From the NCBI RefSeq assembly GCF_018403285.1, contig NZ_BOSJ01000003.1:62001-126000 (forward strand): DNA of 64,000 bases, given 5' to 3'. Positions 53,712-61,918 of this stretch are shown here, piece after piece. The notes beneath the pieces are model-generated. The model searched no databases. It saw nothing but the letters and a program-made list of their open reading frames with translations, and was not told the origin of the DNA. Every line of letters begins with the position of its first letter. The first letter of the stretch is position 1. The DNA comes from Paenibacillus sp. J45TS6 (GTDB taxonomy: Bacteria; Bacillota; Bacilli; Paenibacillales; Paenibacillaceae). A program made the translations under genes and the position numbers.

Positions 53712-55005
53712 ACCTTCCCTCATTAAAAGTACCGAAGCAGACAGAGAAGCAGCATTTGCCGCTTCTTGTCAGCTCCTTCATGAATTACTGGAGGAACTTT
53801 CGAATATCGGAAAAGCCGAGGAAGGTGGAATGACTAGGCTCTTGTATTCCTCTTCCTGGCTGAAGGCGCAGCAGCATCTTCAACATGTTATGCAGGGAAA
53901 AGGCCTTATTACTTCCTTTGATCAGTCCGGGAATTTATACGCTTTACTTGAAGGTACAGACGAGAACAGTCGCCACAATCCACTTTTTACAGGGTCGCAT
54001 ATCGATACCGTGATTTCGGGAGGCAAGTTCGATGGTGCACTCGGTGTTGCAGCGGGGATGGTTGCTCTTCTGTATCTGAATGAAGTATACGGGCCTCCGG
54101 TTCGATCACTTGCAGCGGTGTCCTTATGTGAGGAAGAAGGAAGTCGATTTCCGTTTGCTTTCTGGGGTTCGAGAAGTGTCACGGGATCTAACGATTGGAG
54201 TGCTGCAGGCAACCTGAAAGATGCGGAAGGAATCCGTATGCTTGAATCGGCTGAAATCTGCGGATTCGGACCGAATTCATCTTACCCCGTGAGACCCTTC
54301 GAGCCCGATGGATATCTGGAACTTCATATTGAACAGGGGGCTGTGCTTGAGAGAACGGGCACGTCGATCGGCATCGTTACCGATATCGTTGGACAGAAAC
54401 GTCTTGATGTAATGATCGAAGGTGAAGCGAATCATGCCGGAACAACCCCTATGCATTACCGAAAAGATGCGCTTATCGGTGCAACCGAGATGATCGTTCG
54501 AATCCATGAGCTTGCGCTTTCTTATGGTGACCCGTTGGTAGCTACTGTCGGTACGATGGAGCTCCTGCCGGGGGCGGTTAATGTCGTTCCTGGAAAAGTA
54601 TCATTCACTTTGGATATCCGGCACACGGACAAAGAAATTATGGATCGTTTTATAGAGGAGACGCTTCTGATCATATCCGAATCGGCGGCACGTAACAGAT
54701 TGTATGCAGAGTGGCAGGAGCATTTGTCGGTAGACCCTGTGGCTATGGATGAACGATGGATAGAGCGGATTCAGAATGCTTGTGAAGTACTTGATTTCTC
54801 TTACCGTAAAATGCCGAGCGGCGCAGGGCATGATGCACAGATTTTTGCGGAGGTATGCAAGGCGGCGATGATATTTGTACCTAGTCAGAAGGGTCTCAGT
54901 CATCATCCTGAGGAATTCACCTCAGAGGAAGAGATCAATCAAGGATTCAGATTGCTTGTAGAAATGCTGTATCAATATGGCTACAGGGGGAAGACAGATG
55001 AATAA
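53704..55005 (+). CDS. pucF: Allantoate amidohydrolase
   Basis: The 433-residue M20-family metal-dependent enzyme releases ammonia from allantoate to give ureidoglycine. Motifs: FTGSHIDTVISGGKFDGALGVAAGM near residue 99 (metal His and Asp), VSLCEEEGSRFPF near 141 (catalytic Glu), HIEQGAVLE near 209, MIEGEANHAGTTPM near 236 and SGAGHDAQIFA near 376. Peptidase M20 and beta-ureidopropionase are related, but context fixes the call. ATG 53704 is preferred because GGAGGAGG is 9 nt upstream and ATG 53698 is too close. It overlaps pucG by 8 nt. Confidence 0.93.
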   Translation: MSEPSLIKSTEADREAAFAASCQLLHELLEELSNIGKAEEGGMTRLLYSSSWLKAQQHLQHVMQGKGLITSFDQSGNLYALLEGTDENSRHNPLFTGSHIDTVISGGKFDGALGVAAGMVALLYLNEVYGPPVRSLAAVSLCEEEGSRFPFAFWGSRSVTGSNDWSAAGNLKDAEGIRMLESAEICGFGPNSSYPVRPFEPDGYLELHIEQGAVLERTGTSIGIVTDIVGQKRLDVMIEGEANHAGTTPMHYRKDALIGATEMIVRIHELALSYGDPLVATVGTMELLPGAVNVVPGKVSFTLDIRHTDKEIMDRFIEETLLIISESAARNRLYAEWQEHLSVDPVAMDERWIERIQNACEVLDFSYRKMPSGAGHDAQIFAEVCKAAMIFVPSQKGLSHHPEEFTSEEEINQGFRLLVEMLYQYGYRGKTDE

Positions 55006-56251
55006 ATATAAAGAGCTAAACCCATCACTTCGAACGATCATGACACCCGGGCCGGTGGAAGTTGATCCACGTGTGCTGCGGGCCATGTCATTTCCTATAT
55101 TAGGGCAGTTTGATCCTGAATTCACGATGCTGATGAACGAAACGATGGAGATGCTCAGAGATGTATTTCAAACCTCTAATGAGTGGAGCTTTCCTGTAGA
55201 TGGTACTTCTAGATCCGGGATTGAAGCCGTTCTCGTCAGTATCATCCAGCCTGGTGATAAAGTGCTGGTACCTATTTTCGGAAGGTTCGGACATTTGCTT
55301 GTTGAAATCGCTCAGCGCTCCGGTGCGGAGGTTGTATTTATGGAAACGGAGTGGGGAAGTGTTTTTGATCCGCAGATCGTGATAGAAGCGATTCATACTC
55401 ATAAGCCGGATATTGTTGCCTTGGTACACGGGGAAACGTCTACAGGTCAGATGCAGCCACTCGCTGAGATTGGCAAGATGTGCAGGCAACTGGATATTCT
55501 GTTTGTGGTTGATGCGGTCGCTACGATTGGCGGTGTACCTGTCAAGACGGATGATTGGAATATTGATGCGGTGATAGGCGGAACTCAAAAATGCATCTCC
55601 GTTCCATCCGGCATGGCGCCGATTACTTATAATGAGCGGATTGAAACAAAGCTTCAATCTCGAAAACGAATCGAACGGGGACTACGAGATCCGGCAAGTT
55701 TGGATAATGAGCCGTCTTTAGTACCCATCCGAAGTAATTATTTTGATCTAAGTCAGATTCAGGATTACTGGAGTTCAGCTAGACTGAACCATCATACAGA
55801 AGCAACCTCTATGCTGTATGGTCTGCATGAAGGGCTGCGTATTTTACTTCAAGAAGGGCTTGAAGACCGCTTCGCAAGACATGAGCTGAATGGAAAGGCG
55901 CTTGTGCAGGGAATCAAAGGAATGGGTCTTTCGTTATATGGAAATGAGGATAGTAAACTTCCTTGCGTGACGTGTATAAACATCCCGGGCGGGATCGATG
56001 GAGAGCTTGTACGAAATAAACTGCTTCATGATTTCGGGATTGAAATCGCCAGTTCCTTTGGACAGCTGAAAGGGAAGATCTGGAGAATTGGAACGATGGG
56101 ATACAGCTGCAGTCGTAAAAATGTACTGCACGTGCTAGGTGCGCTAGAAGCGGTACTTATTCACGAAGGTCATAAACTTCCTGCCGGGGAAGCGGTGCAA
56201 GCAGCGCTTTTGGTATATGCAGAAAGCAGCAAGGAGGAAGTATCATGCTGA
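54998..56251 (+). CDS. pucG: (S)-Ureidoglycine-glyoxylate aminotransferase PucG
   Basis: The 417-residue PLP enzyme of the alanine-glyoxylate aminotransferase fold transfers the amino group of ureidoglycine to glyoxylate, yielding oxalurate and glycine. The PLP Lys lies in GGTQKCISVPSGMAP near residue 197. MTPGPVEVDPRVL begins the fold, and the conserved Asp is in LFVVDAVATIGG near 172. It is similar throughout to B. subtilis PucG. The ATG at 54998 has GGGGGAAG upstream and overlaps the pucF stop; its own stop overlaps the GGT-like start by 7 nt. Confidence 0.93.
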   Translation: MNKYKELNPSLRTIMTPGPVEVDPRVLRAMSFPILGQFDPEFTMLMNETMEMLRDVFQTSNEWSFPVDGTSRSGIEAVLVSIIQPGDKVLVPIFGRFGHLLVEIAQRSGAEVVFMETEWGSVFDPQIVIEAIHTHKPDIVALVHGETSTGQMQPLAEIGKMCRQLDILFVVDAVATIGGVPVKTDDWNIDAVIGGTQKCISVPSGMAPITYNERIETKLQSRKRIERGLRDPASLDNEPSLVPIRSNYFDLSQIQDYWSSARLNHHTEATSMLYGLHEGLRILLQEGLEDRFARHELNGKALVQGIKGMGLSLYGNEDSKLPCVTCINIPGGIDGELVRNKLLHDFGIEIASSFGQLKGKIWRIGTMGYSCSRKNVLHVLGALEAVLIHEGHKLPAGEAVQAALLVYAESSKEEVSC

Positions 56252-57840
56252 ATCAAATGCCAATCGGAACGGAAGTGATGATCACTTCTCCCCACCACTT
56301 AGCTACAAGTGCAGGTGCAAGAATTTTAGCACAAGGCGGAAATGCCTATGATGCTTCTATAGCGGTCAGTATTACACTAGGTGTGGTGTACCCTCATATG
56401 ACAGGACCTGGTGGAGATGCTTTTTTTCTAATGTATGATGCCGAGTCAAGCGAGCTTTCGGGATATAACGGAACAGGGCGCTCGCCTGCTTCGCTTACGA
56501 GAGAGTTGTTTGAGCAGATGAACATGACTTCGATCCCAAGGAGAGGTGTCCTAAGTGCAGTGACGGTGCCGGGTGTGGTAGATGCCTGGTGGGAAATATC
56601 GCAGAAATATGGGTGCCTGCCTTGGGAGAAGTTATTTGATTCAGCCATTCAGTATGCGGAAAAAGGGTGCCCGATCTCTCGTAATGTGCATACCTGGATG
56701 CTTCGGGATGAAGCGTATATTCGGGCGGATCAAGGATTATCCAGCGTCTATATCCGAGATGGAAAGCTGCTTGCTGAAGGGGAACTCTTAATTCAGCTTG
56801 ATCTGGCAAATTCCCTGCGAATCTTGCAAAGCGGTGGAAAGGAAGCCTTTTATAAAGGAATCCTAGCAGATGCCATAACAAACGCCGTTATTCAAGATGG
56901 TGGATTTCTGCAAAAAGAAGATTTCGAAAATCATACAGGAGAATGGGTTACTCCGTTAAAGGTTGATTATCGTGAGTATGAGGTATACCAAATGCCCCCG
57001 AATTCTCAAGGCTACACTGTGCTCATGATGCTGAATATGCTGGAAAATACAAATGTAGCTTCAATCGATCGTCTATCTGCTTCGTATTATCACCTTATGA
57101 CGGAAGTGATTAAAAAATCATTTCGGGACCGTGATCGTTACTTGACTGACCCTGAATTTCGTGAAATTCCAATCGGTGATTTGTTATCTAAACCCTATGC
57201 GAAACAGTTGTGGAAGGAGATTACGGATTCTCCAGAAAAAGCACAACCCTTCCTATCTCAAGCGATGGGTCAGGATACCGCTTATGCAGCTGTCGTAGAT
57301 AGGGAAGGAAATGCGGTTTCTTTTATTCAAAGCCTATATTATGATTTCGGCTCCACTTATGTCCCTGAAAACACGGGGATTATCCTTCAAAATAGGGGCT
57401 CCTTTTTTTCACTTGATCCCGATTCCCCCAATGTACTCGAACCGAGCAAACGAACCTTTCACACGTTGATGCCAGGCATGGTACTAAAAGACGGGAAACC
57501 TTATCTGCTCCTGGGTACGCAGGGCGGGGAAGGGCAGCCTCAGACGCAGTTGTCCATTCTGACCGCTGTGCTGGACTATGGCTATACGATTCAAGAAGCG
57601 ATTTCACTTCCTCGCTGGGTATATGGGCGAACCTGGGATGTGGAAGGAGATGAACTGAAACTCGAGCAGCGATTTGGAATTGAGGTTATAGAAGGGCTAC
57701 AGGCCATGGGGCATGAAGTGATTCCGCTTAGCGAATGGGATGATTTAATGGGGCAAGCGCAAGGGATTCTCATAGGTCCGAACGGATTACTTAGCGGAGC
57801 GGCGGATCCTCGCGGGGACGGCGCAGCGATAGGCTGGTAA
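56245..57840 (+). CDS. Gamma-glutamyltransferase-family Ntn hydrolase, candidate oxamate amidohydrolase
   Basis: The 531-residue protein has the GGT fold: ATSAGARILAQGGNAYDASIAVSITLGVVYPHMTGPGGDAFF at the N-terminus, the predicted autocatalytic Thr in GQDTAYAAVVDREGNAV near residue 348, and LGTQGGEGQPQTQ near 430. No signal peptide is seen, whereas glutathione-type GGTs are exported. It resembles cytoplasmic YwrD-like proteins. Overlap with pucG and the purine context suggest the role of Klebsiella HpxW, a GGT-fold oxamate amidohydrolase acting downstream of oxalurate. That function is inferred; a gamma-glutamyl hydrolase role is not excluded. Confidence 0.85.
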   Translation: MLNQMPIGTEVMITSPHHLATSAGARILAQGGNAYDASIAVSITLGVVYPHMTGPGGDAFFLMYDAESSELSGYNGTGRSPASLTRELFEQMNMTSIPRRGVLSAVTVPGVVDAWWEISQKYGCLPWEKLFDSAIQYAEKGCPISRNVHTWMLRDEAYIRADQGLSSVYIRDGKLLAEGELLIQLDLANSLRILQSGGKEAFYKGILADAITNAVIQDGGFLQKEDFENHTGEWVTPLKVDYREYEVYQMPPNSQGYTVLMMLNMLENTNVASIDRLSASYYHLMTEVIKKSFRDRDRYLTDPEFREIPIGDLLSKPYAKQLWKEITDSPEKAQPFLSQAMGQDTAYAAVVDREGNAVSFIQSLYYDFGSTYVPENTGIILQNRGSFFSLDPDSPNVLEPSKRTFHTLMPGMVLKDGKPYLLLGTQGGEGQPQTQLSILTAVLDYGYTIQEAISLPRWVYGRTWDVEGDELKLEQRFGIEVIEGLQAMGHEVIPLSEWDDLMGQAQGILIGPNGLLSGAADPRGDGAAIGW

Positions 57841-57886
57841 CATCTATACGGGTGGTAAGGTTGCAGTCTGGGGAGGTTCCTAAAAG

Positions 57887-59221
57887 ATGAGTACACTATT
57901 GATTAAAGGTGCACAGATCGTGACGATGAATGGGAATGAAGATGTGTTGATAGGCGATTTACTCATTGAGGGGAACAAGATAAAAGAAATAGGGAAGAAC
58001 ATCGAGGCAGCTGCTGATCGGGTTATAGATGGCAAAGGCAAAGCGCTGCTTCCTGGATTCATTCAGACTCATATTCACTTATGCCAGACTCTTTTTCGGG
58101 GACGTGCAGATGATCTGGAACTCATGGATTGGTTGCGTAAACGGATCTGGCCTCTTGAGGCAGCTCATGATGAGGAATCTGTATATTACTCAGCACTTCT
58201 GGGTCTCGGAGAACTGATCGCGAGCGGTACAACGACCATTCTAGATATGGAGACGGTTCATTACACGGACGCTGCTTTTCAGGCAATGGCACAAAGTGGT
58301 ATGCGTGTGGTTTCGGGAAAAGTCATGATGGATCATGGAGATGAAGTACCGCTTCCTTTACAGGAAACTACGGCAGATTCCATTCAGCAGAGTGTTGATT
58401 TACTTGAAAAATGGAATGGTTTTGGCGGTGGAAGAATTCAGTACGCTTTCTGTCCTAGGTTTGTTGTTTCCTGTACAGAACAGCTGCTTACAGAAGTGCG
58501 GGATTTGTCAGCACAATATCATGTGAAAGTACACACTCATGCTTCGGAGAATCGAGGAGAGATCGAGCTTGTCGAGAATGAGCGAGGCATGCGTAATGTC
58601 GTTTATCTGGATCACATTGGTCTGGCTACGCCGAGGCTGATTCTTGCCCACTGTGTATGGCTTAGTGAAGAAGAAAAAGAGATTATTCGTCTGCGCGGTG
58701 TAAAAGTGACGCACTGCCCAGGTTCAAATATGAAGTTATCCTCGGGAATCGCGGAAATACCAGATTTACTCAACCGGCAAATTCATGTCGGAATTGGTGC
58801 CGATGGCGCATCGTGTAACAACAATCTGGATATGTTTCAGGAAATGAGACTCACTGCTCTCATGCATAAAATACCGAACGGACCAACGGCTATGGATGCC
58901 AGGACGGTACTTCGAATGGCGACGATGGGCGGTGCGGAGGTACTCGGTATGGCGAAGGAGATCGGAAGTCTTGAAGCAGGCAAGAAAGCAGATGTGATTC
59001 TGCTGGATCTGGATGATTTTCATACCTATCCATCTTACGATGTGGATGTTTATTCCCGGGTTGTCTATTCGGCAACAAGAAGCAATGTGGATACTGTCAT
59101 TATTGATGGGGAACTGGTGTTAGATCAACGGGTAATGCGGACGATTGATCGTTCCATCGTACTGAGAGAAGCAGATCGCAGTATTGAAAGAATGGTGAAC
59201 CGAATAAACGAAGTCTCCTAA
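57887..59221 (+). CDS. Amidohydrolase, probable guanine or related purine deaminase
   Basis: The 444-residue zinc amidohydrolase has ligands in THIHLCQTLFRG near residue 61, THASENRGE near 217, ILAHCVWL near 246 and GIGADGASCNNNLDMF near 303. The motifs place it in the cluster of TrzN/AtzA, methylthioadenosine/SAH deaminase and 8-oxoguanine deaminase. In this puc operon a guanine or 8-oxoguanine deaminase feeding xanthine to the dehydrogenase is most likely. SAH-type deaminase remains possible. GGGGAGG precedes the ATG. It begins 46 bp after the GGT-like gene. Confidence 0.82.
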   Translation: MSTLLIKGAQIVTMNGNEDVLIGDLLIEGNKIKEIGKNIEAAADRVIDGKGKALLPGFIQTHIHLCQTLFRGRADDLELMDWLRKRIWPLEAAHDEESVYYSALLGLGELIASGTTTILDMETVHYTDAAFQAMAQSGMRVVSGKVMMDHGDEVPLPLQETTADSIQQSVDLLEKWNGFGGGRIQYAFCPRFVVSCTEQLLTEVRDLSAQYHVKVHTHASENRGEIELVENERGMRNVVYLDHIGLATPRLILAHCVWLSEEEKEIIRLRGVKVTHCPGSNMKLSSGIAEIPDLLNRQIHVGIGADGASCNNNLDMFQEMRLTALMHKIPNGPTAMDARTVLRMATMGGAEVLGMAKEIGSLEAGKKADVILLDLDDFHTYPSYDVDVYSRVVYSATRSNVDTVIIDGELVLDQRVMRTIDRSIVLREADRSIERMVNRINEVS

Positions 59222-59333
59222 AAAGTCGGAAAAACCTTCTTTTTTTCCATCGTACGGGCAGCATGTGCCGCTTCTATTTCCACATTGGTCATCTATATCA
59301 GGTTTAAAGCTAAGAAGAGAAAGGGGAAATTGA

Positions 59334-60353
59334 GTGGAGATGCATGATATTTGCGAAGCAGCTTTGATGGAAGGAAGCCAACTCGTTTTGGCTACGGCTG
59401 TATATGTAGAAGGTCATGCATACCGTAAGCAAGGAGTTTCCATGTTCTTCACGAAAGATGGCAGCATGATCGGAAGTCTTAGTCCGGGCTGTATTGAAAC
59501 GGATCTGGCTTTGCGGGCGGAAGAAGTGAGACGGTCTGGCAAACCTCAGCTGGTCTTGTACGATATGAGACCCGAAGATGATTTATCTTGGGGTGAAAAT
59601 ATCGGCTGCGGCGGGTTGCTTCATATTTTGCTGGAGCCTATAGTAGGAGATTTGAAATGGAAGTTAACTCAGATGAAACTATATCTAGATCAAGGGCATT
59701 CCGTTACCATCCGCCGCAAGTGGAACGCGCAGAAACCGGAGGTTCACCACTGTATTGAGAAAACTGAAAATTCGCTTAGTACCAAAGACGATCGAATCGA
59801 AGGATTATACACTCATAGTTATCATCCTAAACCAAGACTTCTCATTATAGGGGCAGGTAATGATTCCATTACCCTCGCTAAACTTGCGGCGAGCACCGGA
59901 TTTCGTGTCACAGTAGCGGATTGGCGGGAAGCCTTATGTACAGAAAATCGTTTCCCAAATGCAGCACTTCTTGTAGGCTTTCCTGAGGAAATCTTACGCA
60001 CTTTTCAGGTTAGGGAGCAGGATTATCTTCTCCTCATGAGTCATCAATTCCCCAAGGAACGAGCATTACTCGAACAATTACAACATTCCTCTTACCGATA
60101 CCTAGGTATTTTAGGTTCCCGAACACGGACTTCGAGACTTCTTGAAGGACTTCCTCCATTCCCTCATTTGCATACACCTGTTGGACTTACCATAGGATCG
60201 GAAGGTCCCGAAGAAATAGCGGTTGCGATTGCCGCTGAACTCATTGCTGTTAAACGTAATAAAACAGCAGTTCATGATTATGCGAAGGGGGCGTACAGCG
60301 ATGCGGACAGCAGGAATTGTGCTCGCGGCGGGCCAAAGTCGGCGCATGGGTAA
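59334..60353 (+). CDS. pucA: Xanthine dehydrogenase accessory protein PucA (XdhC family)
   Basis: The 339-residue XdhC/CoxI protein helps sulfurate and insert molybdenum cofactor into xanthine dehydrogenase. The N-terminal domain (about residues 5-100) has GSLSPGCIETDLALRAEEV and GCGGLLHILLEP. A Rossmann-like C-terminal domain starts near 165 (PRLLIIGAGNDSITLAKLAASTGFRVTVADWRE) and includes YLGILGSRTRT near 262. The GTG at 59334 has GGGG 7 nt upstream; ATG 59340 is the alternative. The 112-bp gap before it may hold an internal promoter. It overlaps pucB by 53 bp. Confidence 0.92.
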   Translation: MEMHDICEAALMEGSQLVLATAVYVEGHAYRKQGVSMFFTKDGSMIGSLSPGCIETDLALRAEEVRRSGKPQLVLYDMRPEDDLSWGENIGCGGLLHILLEPIVGDLKWKLTQMKLYLDQGHSVTIRRKWNAQKPEVHHCIEKTENSLSTKDDRIEGLYTHSYHPKPRLLIIGAGNDSITLAKLAASTGFRVTVADWREALCTENRFPNAALLVGFPEEILRTFQVREQDYLLLMSHQFPKERALLEQLQHSSYRYLGILGSRTRTSRLLEGLPPFPHLHTPVGLTIGSEGPEEIAVAIAAELIAVKRNKTAVHDYAKGAYSDADSRNCARGGPKSAHG

Positions 60354-60921
60354 GGATAAAATAAATCTTGCGCTGAGCGGTGCTCCCCTCGGCTCCTATG
60401 CGGTTAATGCGGCACTCCATTCTAATCTTGATTTGGTGATCTTGGTCGTCAGAGCAGACGATCCGCTTCGCTGGCTCGTAAACCCGCCGAATGACAGGCT
60501 AATCATTACTAGATGCTCTGATTCAAAGCTTGGAATGAGCCATTCTCTTCGCTGCGGGCTGAATGAATCGGTAGATAGGGGTGCAGACTGTGTTCTGATT
60601 TTATTAGCGGATCAGCCGCTGGTTCAGACCGAACACATCAATACTCTGCTATCTGTATTCTCATTATCACCTGAACTTCACTATGTCTCAGCGAAAGATG
60701 GGGATGTAGTTAAACCGCCGCTGCTTCTATCGAGCAAGGTCTATTCTGTAATTTCTAAGCTCGAAGGAGATGTAGGAGCTAGATCGATCATTCGAAACCC
60801 AGCTTATGTAGGAGAACAAATCTCATTTGAAAAAGAAGTCTTCTATGATGCAGACACTCCTGATGCATTACTTTACCTTGGTGAGCTGATGGATTCGTGT
60901 AAGGAAATCGGTTTTCCTTGA
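60301..60921 (+). CDS. pucB: Molybdenum cofactor nucleotidyltransferase-like protein PucB (MobA/MocA type)
   Basis: The 206-residue NTP-transferase has the nucleotide-binding signature GIVLAAGQSRRMGKDKI at residues 5-20 and LILLADQPLVQTEHI near 100 (LADQP metal site). It is expected to attach CMP to the molybdenum cofactor for xanthine dehydrogenase. The ATG at 60301 with AAGGGGG upstream lies inside pucA, giving a 53-bp overlap. A 67-bp gap separates it from pucC. Confidence 0.92.
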   Translation: MRTAGIVLAAGQSRRMGKDKINLALSGAPLGSYAVNAALHSNLDLVILVVRADDPLRWLVNPPNDRLIITRCSDSKLGMSHSLRCGLNESVDRGADCVLILLADQPLVQTEHINTLLSVFSLSPELHYVSAKDGDVVKPPLLLSSKVYSVISKLEGDVGARSIIRNPAYVGEQISFEKEVFYDADTPDALLYLGELMDSCKEIGFP

Positions 60922-60988
60922 TTTTCTAAGGAATAAAAAATGAACGAATAGGTTGTTACAGCATAGGTGGTAAGTAAGGGGTGTGAAT

Positions 60989-61897
60989 ATGGGAATTGGA
61001 TCTGAACGAGTCGTGTATCCCGAGTTATGGCAACCGGAAAGTATGGAAGAAGCAAGAAAGATCGCGAATAATGTATCGCCTCATTACCAGTGGGCGGCAG
61101 GGACCACCTTATTACGAACCCAGTGGGAAATGGGAACGGCACCTGTACCAAAGCACCTGATTAGTCTTGCGAATATACGAGAGCTGAATGCGTGTACTGC
61201 AGAAGAGGACGGATTACGTATCGGTGCATTAATGAAGCTGAATGCCTGTGCTGCCTTTGAGAGGATTCAATCTCATTTTCCTATACTAAGTCAGGCTATC
61301 GACGTGATATCCGCACCATCGATCCGAAATCTGGCTACGCTTGGCGGTAATATCGTATCGGGAGTGGGAGATTCCATTCCTGTGCTGCTCGTATATGAAG
61401 CAAGTTTACGATGGATGACAGACAAGGGACTTATGGAGAAAAAACTAACGGAATGGTTGGAAGAATGGCGCAGAGGACAGCGAAGTGCGGACCATTTTCT
61501 CACTGAAATCTGGATTCCACTACCTGAGCCCAAACCCGAGGAGGAGAGACACACCGTCTCGTTTTTCAAAAAAATCGGAAGAAGAGAAGCTTTTACACCT
61601 GCTCTTGTCACGATCGCCTTTCATGGAACTTTGAACTCTCAAGGAGAATGGTCTTCACTAGCTATGGCGGCAGGAGGAGGTTCAGGAACGGCGATGAGGC
61701 TCATTGAAACTGAAAAATGGATTCGAGAGTTTCCTGTGAGCGGGTTGCCTTTGTCTGAACTGATGAAGCGAGTACAAGATGAATTTGTCACGATTAGCGA
61801 TGTGTTTGCTACCGGTTCTTATCGTAAACAAGCGGCTGCTGGTTTATTTGCCTCTGAATTATGGAAGAGTATGAGAACCGTAAGGAACTCCGTATAA
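60989..61897 (+). CDS. pucC: Xanthine dehydrogenase FAD-binding subunit PucC
   Basis: The 302-residue FAD subunit of the molybdenum hydroxylase has the FAD motif WAAGTTLLRTQW near residue 37, the second FAD stretch SIRNLATLGGNIVSG near 111, and a C-terminal CO-dehydrogenase flavoprotein domain (about 185-295, including FKKIGRREAFTPALVTIAF). It passes electrons from the Fe-S subunit to NAD. The ATG at 60989 has AAGGGGTG upstream. pucD starts 21 bp after its stop. Confidence 0.92.
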   Translation: MGIGSERVVYPELWQPESMEEARKIANNVSPHYQWAAGTTLLRTQWEMGTAPVPKHLISLANIRELNACTAEEDGLRIGALMKLNACAAFERIQSHFPILSQAIDVISAPSIRNLATLGGNIVSGVGDSIPVLLVYEASLRWMTDKGLMEKKLTEWLEEWRRGQRSADHFLTEIWIPLPEPKPEEERHTVSFFKKIGRREAFTPALVTIAFHGTLNSQGEWSSLAMAAGGGSGTAMRLIETEKWIREFPVSGLPLSELMKRVQDEFVTISDVFATGSYRKQAAAGLFASELWKSMRTVRNSV

Positions 61898-61918
61898 CCG
61901 CGTCCATAGGAGAAGGGA

